Source: Steromphala cineraria
Lineage: Eukaryota; Mollusca; Gastropoda; Trochida; Trochidae
Direction of reading: 5' to 3'
DNA length: 64,000 nucleotides
Assembly: GCA_916613615.1 (NCBI GenBank)
Contig: OU744731.1
Coordinates: forward strand, 13,770,726 to 13,834,725
The number at the start of each line of letters is the position of its first letter. Position 1 is the stretch's first letter. The notes beneath the pieces were generated by a model, which ran no database searches, was not told where the DNA came from, and saw nothing but the letters and a program-made list of their open reading frames with translations. The translations under genes and the position numbers were made by a program. Shown here piece by piece: positions 57,697-64,000 of the stretch.

Positions 57697-59537
57697 ATAC
57701 CCCCGTATCCCGTCTGATTTCTTCTACCTCTTTCCAAACCCATTTGGGCATATCTGTGGTCCTTTGCAAGAGTCAAGCGTTTCATCAGGTGAAACAAAAA
57801 ACCCAATTTCATCTACCTAACTGTAAAAGTTTCAGATAAAACGTGTCCAAATTGGAGAATCAGACTAGTCATTTGCACCAAACCCAAACCCAAGAGCGAA
57901 TTTGGTAACAGCTTTCAAACTCAATGAAAAGTATCATCAGGTGGATCCACCTTTAGTCAAATTGCAGAATCAAGAGCCATAACTCTGTGAAAAATAATAT
58001 TTCGGTAATTTCTTTCAAAGTCGCTGAAGAGTATCATTAGGTGTACCCATAACCAAAATCTCATTCATCTAGGTGTAATAGTTTCTTTTTTGTCCCCATT
58101 GCAGCATCAGATCTGTTAATCGCTCCAAATCAAATTGCGCAATCAAGGGCCATAACTCTGTCAAAAATAACAATTCGGAAATGGCTTTCGAACTCGATCA
58201 AGAGTATCATCAGGTGTATCCATAACCAAAATTTCATTTACCTAATGAGGGTGTACAAGGAAAACAAAAGGGTAGGATTTAGGGCAACATTTTACCTTTA
58301 ATTATTATAGTTTCTGAGCAAATCTGTCCCCATTGTAGCATCAGACCTGTTACTCGCCCCAAGTCCAATTTTAGAAACAAGGGCCATAACTCTCTCAAAA
58401 ATAATTTCGAACATGGCTTTCGAACTCGATCAAGAGAATCACCAGGAGCACTAATAACCAAAATTTCATTCATCTAGATGTTATAGTTAGTGAGAAAATC
58501 AGTCCCCATTGAAGCATTAGACCTGTTACTCGCTCCAAGTCCAATTTTAGAAACAAGGGCCATAACTCTCTCAAAAATAATTTCGAACATGGCTTTCGAA
58601 TTCGATCAAGAGTATCATCAGGAGCATCTAGGTCAAATTGTGCAATCAAGGGCCATAACTCTCTCAAACAAAAAATTTTGGAAATGGCTTTCCAACTCGA
58701 TCAAGAGTATCATCAGGAGCACCAATCACCACAATTTCACTCATCTAGCTGTTATAGTTTGTGAGAAAATCAGTCCCCATTGGAGCATTAGACCTGTTAA
58801 TCGCTCCAAGTCCCGATTTAAGAAACAAGATCCATAACTCTGTCAAAAATTAAATTTCAAAAATGACTTTCGAACTCGATCAAGAGTATCCTCAGAAGCA
58901 CCAATAACCAAAATTTCACTCATCTAGGTGTTATAGTTTCTGAACAAATCTGTCCCCATTGGAGCATCAGGTCTGTTTCTGGCCTCAAGTCCAATTTCAG
59001 AAACAAGAGCCATAACTCTGTCAAAAATAAAATTTCGGAAATGGCTTTCGAACTCGATCAATAGTATCATCAGGTGTATCTATAAATACAATTTTATACA
59101 CCTAGGTGTTACAGTTTGTGAGAAAATCTGTCCCCATTGGAGCATCAGAATGTTAATCACTCCATGTCCAATTACAGAAACAAGGGCCATAACTCTGTCA
59201 AAAATAAAATTTCGGAAATGGCTTTCGAACTCGATCAAGAGAATCATCAGCAACACCAATAACCAAACTTTCACTCATCCAGGTCCTATAGTATCTGAGA
59301 AAATTAGTCCCCATTGAACCCTATTAAACTAAGTCCAAAAAGTAACGTTTCCATGGAAACGGGCAAAAATTAAAATTCCAGAATGCTACAGATGGTCAAG
59401 AATTGATGAGAATGACATGCTTAACAATTCTGCAAAGTTTCGTAGATGTAGACCAAGTAGTTTTGGAGATATGTGACCGTCGGACGGACGGACGGAATGA
59501 CCGCTATATACCCCCGCTTACTTCGTAACGGGGGTAT
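57697..59537 (+). mobile_element. 1.8-kb non-autonomous element with tandem core and terminal hairpin
   Basis: ATACCCCCGTA at the left and the inverse CGGGGGTAT at the right bound the element. The right end is a hairpin (TATACCCCCGCTTAC / GTAACGGGGGTATA), preceded by GGACGGACGGACGG. The core (about 58010-59300) is a tandem array of 176-179-bp units. The layout recalls pearl/Helentron-type elements described from bivalves, but no 5' TC or CTRR end was identified. Confidence 0.6.
58010..59300 (+). repeat. Tandem array, 176-179-bp unit, about seven copies
   Basis: GACCTGTTACTCGCYCCAAG recurs at 58344 and 58520, and in variant form near 58791, 58970 and 59147. Each unit carries GGGCCATAACTCTSTCAAAA, GGCTTTCGAACTCGATCAAG, TATCATCAGG and CATCTAGGTGTTATAGTTT. 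A partial extra unit of about 95 bp lies near 58620-58720. Confidence 0.85.
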
Positions 59538-59599
59538 AAAAATAAGTAATAAGACAATGTGATTACAGATACCAGTAATCAATTCAGATATGATATTGC

Positions 59600-60180
59600 T
59601 CAAATATTTAATTCATAATTTAGGGTAAAGGATCCGAAGGTTCACCAAGCCCTTTTTAGGAGTCCCAAAAGCTATGAATTATAATCCTCATTAGTCAAGG
59701 AATCGCTATCAGGATTTAAGCTTCCTAGGCCTTTTGCTACTGGAGAAAAAAAAATATAGGGTTAAAATGCGTGGGACTGTGGTCCTTATTTGGGGGAACA
59801 GGGCCACGAAAGCTATAACTTTTATCCTAACTAGTCAATGAGTCTGTACAAAAAGTTTCAGCTTTCTAGGCCTTATGCTTCTGGAAAAGAAGTCGAAAAT
59901 GCACACGGTTTACGGACGAATGGACAGACGGACGAACGCCAGACATAATTCCATGCCATAATCATGAAATATTTGTTTGGGGGTTGGCCCCTGTGGCCCT
60001 TATCAGCTACAATTTTTTAATCGTCAATCGTCAAGGGGTCTGTACACAATCTTGCCAGGCCTGGAGAAGTAGTCGAAAATGCACGAAGTTTACGGACAGA
60101 TGGACGGACGGACGGACGGACGAAAGCCAGACATCATGACATGGCAGGAGCCCATCGGGCCTTAGAGGCAAGATGAGCTA
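59600..60180 (+). repeat. Dispersed repeat family 'GCCATTGGCTC', copy 3
   Basis: Contains GGATCCGAAGGTTCACCAAG (copy 1 has GGATCCAAAGGTTCCCCAAG), the GGGCCACGAAAGCTAT module three times in variants, TTTCTAGGCCTTATGCTTCT, a GGAC run (60094-60122) and ends GGGCCTTAGAGGCAAGATGA. Confidence 0.7.
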
Positions 60181-60303
60181 AAAATCATTATCAAAATGGT
60201 AAATGTATATACTATTCTGTGGTGTCAATGTGATGTGTAGCTGTGGCGCCATCTGCCATCTGTATCTATTGAATAATGGCAGAGCTTGTATAATTTGTAT
60301 TAA

Positions 60304-60885
60304 CCCTTACGATGCGGCTATATATTTTTGCTCTACAAGCCCACGTGGCGGAATTGTTTTGTCCGGTGCCAGCCACCGTTATATCCTGATTAACCGCTTC
60401 TTTATTTTTGTGCGCGGATATACATATGATACATGGAAATAAAGACAATTTTCTCTTCTATACGATGATGTAAAAATTATAAAATTATTTCTAATGGTTC
60501 GTGAGATATAAATGCCGCAAGGTGGGTACCCTCAATCATTTTGAGGTAAACAAATTTTGTGCGGCACTTGTCGCAACGCTTTGCCGCTTCTTTATTTTTG
60601 TGCGCGGATATACATATGATACATGGAAATGAAGACAATTCTCTCTTCTACACGATGATGTAAAAATTATAGAATTATCTCTATTGGTTTGTGAGATATG
60701 AATGCCGCAAGGTGGGTACCCTCAATCATTTTTGAGAAAAGGTTTGATATTTTATATCCGGGAGCAGCCAAGACTGCTTGCAGTCAATATATAGCCTTAT
60801 CCTGAAAGTTACGGATTTCGCCAAGAGGGCTTACGTGCCATTTTATATTTGGCCCGTAAATATCACGCGCCCCGCATCGTAAGGG
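60304..60885. mobile_element. piggyBac-like MITE with TTAA target duplication
   Basis: CCCTTACGATGCGG at the left and its exact inverse CCGCATCGTAAGGG at the right, each flanked by TTAA (60300-60303 and 60886-60889). TTAA plus CCC termini is the piggyBac hallmark. No transposase. Confidence 0.85.
60394..60745 (+). repeat. 200-bp internal direct duplication in the piggyBac-like MITE
   Basis: CCGCTTCTTTATTTTTGTGC at 60394 and 60594, continuing through ACATATGATACATGGAAAT and GCCGCAAGGTGGGTACCCTC with few differences. Confidence 0.9.
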
Positions 60886-60889
60886 TTAA

Positions 60890-61430
60890 GATCTGCTAAT
60901 ACTTAATCATATGAACACGAAATATCGCATCCTCTCTTCCAATATCGTATGGAACGCTAGCCAAGGGTCTCTTTCTTCAGAAAGCCAATTTCTTTTTCAT
61001 TGTGGTCAACAATATAGTGTAAAAGTAGACATATACCTCAGTAAAGAAATATGATCTCGGTACATAAGCGGAACATCCTACTCGGTAAATTGCGGCGCAT
61101 TACTCGCCCAATTTCGGTACACCCCATTTTTACTTTTTTGTTATTATCTTTAAGAAGAGTCATTCAAGAATGACGTATTAAATATTTTAAGACACTTGGG
61201 TCTTCAGGAAAATGGTGCATTTTAAATTTCGAGAGTTTTAATGTTTATTTTGATTTTACAAGGGTTTTATTCAATTTATTATGCTTATTCCATATATAGT
61301 TTGCTATGCGATTTTTCATTCATAACATGACATGATCCATCTGTTACCACAGGAATACTGTACAGGAAATCAAGCTTAATTTTATTATATATACTTAAAT
61401 TGATCGGTACGCTCACTAAACATGACCGGC
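60890..61430. other. Unannotated spacer before the satellite
   Basis: No supported feature; the GC content rises near 61420. Confidence 0.4.
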
Positions 61431-63800
61431 GGCCTAACGCTAACCTAAGTCTATCCACTGATGCATGGTATGCAGCAGTGAAAGTTGCAGGGACGTCGAC
61501 AGTAGTCTCTGCAACTGTGGCGGATGTTGTAGCAACCTCGGCGGTCGTTGCTGCAACTGCAGCTGCCTAAAACTAACCTAAGGCTATCCACTGATGCACG
61601 GTTTGCAGCAGTGAAAGTTGCAGGGACGTCGACAGTAGTCTCTGCAACTGCGGCAGATGTTGTAGCAACCTTGGCGGTCGTTGCGGCAACTGCGGCTGCC
61701 TAACGCTAACCTAAGGCTATCCACTGATGCACGGTTTGCAGCAGTGAAAGTTGCAGGGACGTCGACAGTAGTCTCTGCAACTGCGGCAGATGTTGTAGCA
61801 ACCTTGGCGGTCGTTGCGGCAACTGCGGCGGCCTAACGCTAACCTAAGTCTATCCACTGATGCACGGTTTGCAGCAGTGGAAGTTGCAGGGACGTCGGCG
61901 GTTGTCTCTGCAACTGCGGCGGATGTTGTAGCAACCTTGGCGGTCGTTGCGGCAACTGCAGCGGCCTAACGCTAACCTAAGGCTATCCACTGATGCACAG
62001 TTTGCAGCAGTGGAAGTTGCAGGGACGTCGGTGGTAATCTCTGCAACTGCGGCGGATGTTGTAGCAACCTCGGCGGTCGTTGCTGCAACTGCGGTGGCCT
62101 AATGCTAACCTAAGGCACCAGTGGAAGTTGCAGGGACGTCGGCGGTAGTCTCTGCAACTGCGGCGGATGTTGTAGCAACCTCGGCGGTCGTTGCTGCAAC
62201 AGCGGCGGCCTAATGCTAACCTAAGGCTATCCACTGATGCACGGTTTGCACCAGTGGAAGTTGCAGAGACGTCAACGTTAGTCTCTGCAACTGCGGCGGA
62301 TGTTGTAGCAACCTCGGCAGTCGTTGCTGCAACTGCGGTGGCCTAAAACTAACCTAAGGCTATCCACTGATGCACGGTTTGCAGCAGTGGAAGTTGCAGG
62401 GACGTCGGCGGTTGTCTCTGCAGCTGCTGCGGATGTTGTAGCAACCTCGGCGGTCGTTGCTGCAACAGCGGCGGCCTAAAACTAACCTAAGGCTATCCAC
62501 TGATGCACGGTTTGCACCAGTGGAAGTTGCAGGGACGTCGGTGGTTGTCTCTGCAACTGCGGCGGATGTTGTAGCAACCTCGGCGGCCGTTGCTGCAACT
62601 GCGACGGCCTAAAACTGACCTAAGGCTATCCACTGATGCACGGTTTGCACCAGTGGAAGTTGCAGGGACGTCGGCGGTTGTCTCTGCAACTGCGGCGGAT
62701 GTTGTAGCAACCTTGGCGGTCGTTGCGGCAACTACGGCGGCCTAACACTAACCTAAGGCTATCCACTGATGCACGGTTTGCAGCAGTGGAAGTTGCAGGG
62801 ACGTCGGTGGTAGTCTCTGCAACTGCGGCGGATGTTGTAGCAACCTCGGCGGTCGTTGCGGCAACTGCGGCGGTCTAAAACTGACCTAAGGCTATCCACT
62901 GATGCACGGTTTGCAGCAGTGGAAGTTGCAGGGACGTTGGCGGTTGTCTCTGCAACTGCGGCGGATGTTGTAGCAACCTTGGTGGTAGTTGCTGCAACCG
63001 CGACGACCTAACGCTAACCTAAGGCTATCCAACCTCGGCGGTCGTTGCTGCAACCATGGCGGCCTAACGCTAACCTAAGGCTATCCACTGATGCACGGTA
63101 TTCACCAGTGGAAGTTGCAGGGACGTCGGCGGTTGTCTCTGCAACTGCGGCGGATGTTGTAGCAACCTTGGTGGTAGTTGCTGCAACCGCGACGACCTAA
63201 CGCTAACCTAAGGCTATCCACTGATGCCCGATTTGCAGCAGTGGAAGTTGCAGGGATGTCGGCGTTAGTTTCTGCAACTGCTGCGGATGTTGTAGCATCC
63301 TCGGCGGTCGTTGCTGCAACCGCGGCGGCCTAACGCTAACCTAAGGCTAGCCACTGATGCACGGTTTGCAGCAGTGGAAGTTGCAGGGACGTAGGTGGTT
63401 GTCTCTGCAACTGCGGCGGATGTTGTAGCAACCTTGGCGGTCGTTGCGGCAACTGCAGCGGCCTAACGCTAACCTAAGGCTATCCACTGATGCACGGTTT
63501 GCAGCAGTGGAAGTTGCAAAGATGTTGGCGGTAGTCTCTGCAACTGCAGCGGATGTTGTAGCAACCTCGGCTGTCGTTGCTGCAACTGCGGCGGCCTAAC
63601 GCTAACCTAAGGCTATCCACTGATGCACGGTATGCAGCAGTGGAAGTTGCAGGGACGTTGGCGGTTGTCTCTGCAACTGCGGCGGATGTTGTAGCAACCT
63701 TGGTGGTAGTTGCTGCAACCGCGACGACCTAACGCTAACCTAAGGCTATCCAACCTCGGCGGTCGTTGCTGGAACCATGGCGGCCTAACGCTAACCTAAA
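61431..63800 (+). repeat. GC-rich 132-bp satellite, about 18 monomers
   Basis: Monomers start GGCCTAACGCTAACCTAAGG, then TATCCACTGATGCACGGTTT, GCAGCAGTGGAAGTTGCAGG, GACGTCGGCGG, TCTCTGCAACTGCGGCGGAT, GTTGTAGCAACCTCGGCGGT and CGTTGCTGCAAC. The period is 132 bp in most units (3 x 44), so frames persist. The plus frame gives an Ala/Val-rich block of about 30 codons ended by TAA in every monomer; the minus frame stays open longer. Deleted monomers occur near 62110, 63010 and 63727; the last two share the same deletion. Confidence 0.95.
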
Positions 63801-63859
63801 AAAAAGAAAATTTAAATGAGCATAGAAAGTCAGTTGCTTTTGCTAATGGGTCATGGATG

Positions 63860-64000
63860 GAGCTGGCGACCCTGAGACCCATAATTAGGATCACGAGGGC
63901 CTCACTCTAATGGACTATTTTCAATTTCTCCAGAAGCAAAAAGTACAGCAAGCTAAAACCTTGTGTATAGACCTCTTTGTAAGCTGATGGGGATTATCAG
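63860..64000 (-). repeat. Dispersed repeat family 'GCCATTGGCTC', inverted fragment at the window end
   Basis: Read on the minus strand, GTCTATACACAAGGTTTTAG and TTGCTTCTGGAGAAA match the GTCTGTACAAAAAGTTTCAG and ATGCTTCTGGAAAAG segment of copy 3. Runs off the window. Confidence 0.55.

Noticed and set aside
57313..61110. One large element bounded by TTTACCGAGTA and its inverse near 61080
   Set aside because: The matching words are short and degenerate, and the interior is several independent repeats with their own ends.
61983..62234. 83-codon minus-strand Arg/Cys-rich frame
   Set aside because: Product of the 132-bp satellite, whose period is a multiple of three; other monomers carry stops or deletions.

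Overview
The window looks like nuclear DNA of an animal, most likely a bivalve mollusc. It is AT-rich and gene-poor, with split exons bounded by GT/AG splice sites and many degenerate DNA transposons, MITEs, LINE pieces and tRNA-derived SINEs. Two dispersed repeats ending in GGAC-rich runs and a CCCCCG terminal hairpin are of a kind I associate with scallops and other bivalves. The taxon is an inference; no gene here fixes the species. There are no bacterial operons, CRISPR arrays or rRNA genes, and no tRNA gene I would defend.

Layout. 1-15.4 kb is mostly empty AT-rich DNA with small repeats, a pogo-type MITE (242-327) and a decayed Tc1 element (5872-7394). At 15464-16095 (minus) is the first coding exon of a JAKMIP-like coiled-coil gene. 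Possible 5' UTR exons lie at 16952-17002 and about 21706-21850, so 15-30 kb is probably its 5' intronic DNA and its remaining exons lie toward or beyond position 1. 28-33 kb holds a tandem repeat, a LINE 3' fragment and a TTAA-flanked MITE. 33740-36447 is a decayed PIF/Harbinger element with ACGAT-rich ends.

38.6-50.2 kb (minus) is the most interesting part. Two paralogous split genes encode small six-cysteine proteins. Gene 1 (four exons, 89 aa, signal peptide, stop and AATAAA) runs 45993 to 38619. Gene 2 (three exons, its signal exon not found) runs 50165 to 47423. Cysteine spacing, exon lengths, splice phases, the last acceptor and the 3' UTRs match. A third exon of similar style (42349-42473) and an orphan exon-like piece (44382-44468) lie between. 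I do not recognise the family. MITEs, a SINE, a LINE fragment, microsatellites and a 24-bp minisatellite fill the introns.

50.2-57 kb has a MULE relic with matching terminal repeats and target duplication, a TA-flanked MITE enclosing a piece of another MITE, and a 4.2-kb Tx1-like LINE (minus) broken by another retroposon. 57.7-64 kb is repeats: an element with a 176-179-bp tandem core, a dispersed family, a piggyBac-like TTAA element, and a GC-rich 132-bp satellite (61431-63800).

All coordinates come from reading the sequence by eye. Homology calls rest on recognised motifs, with no database search.
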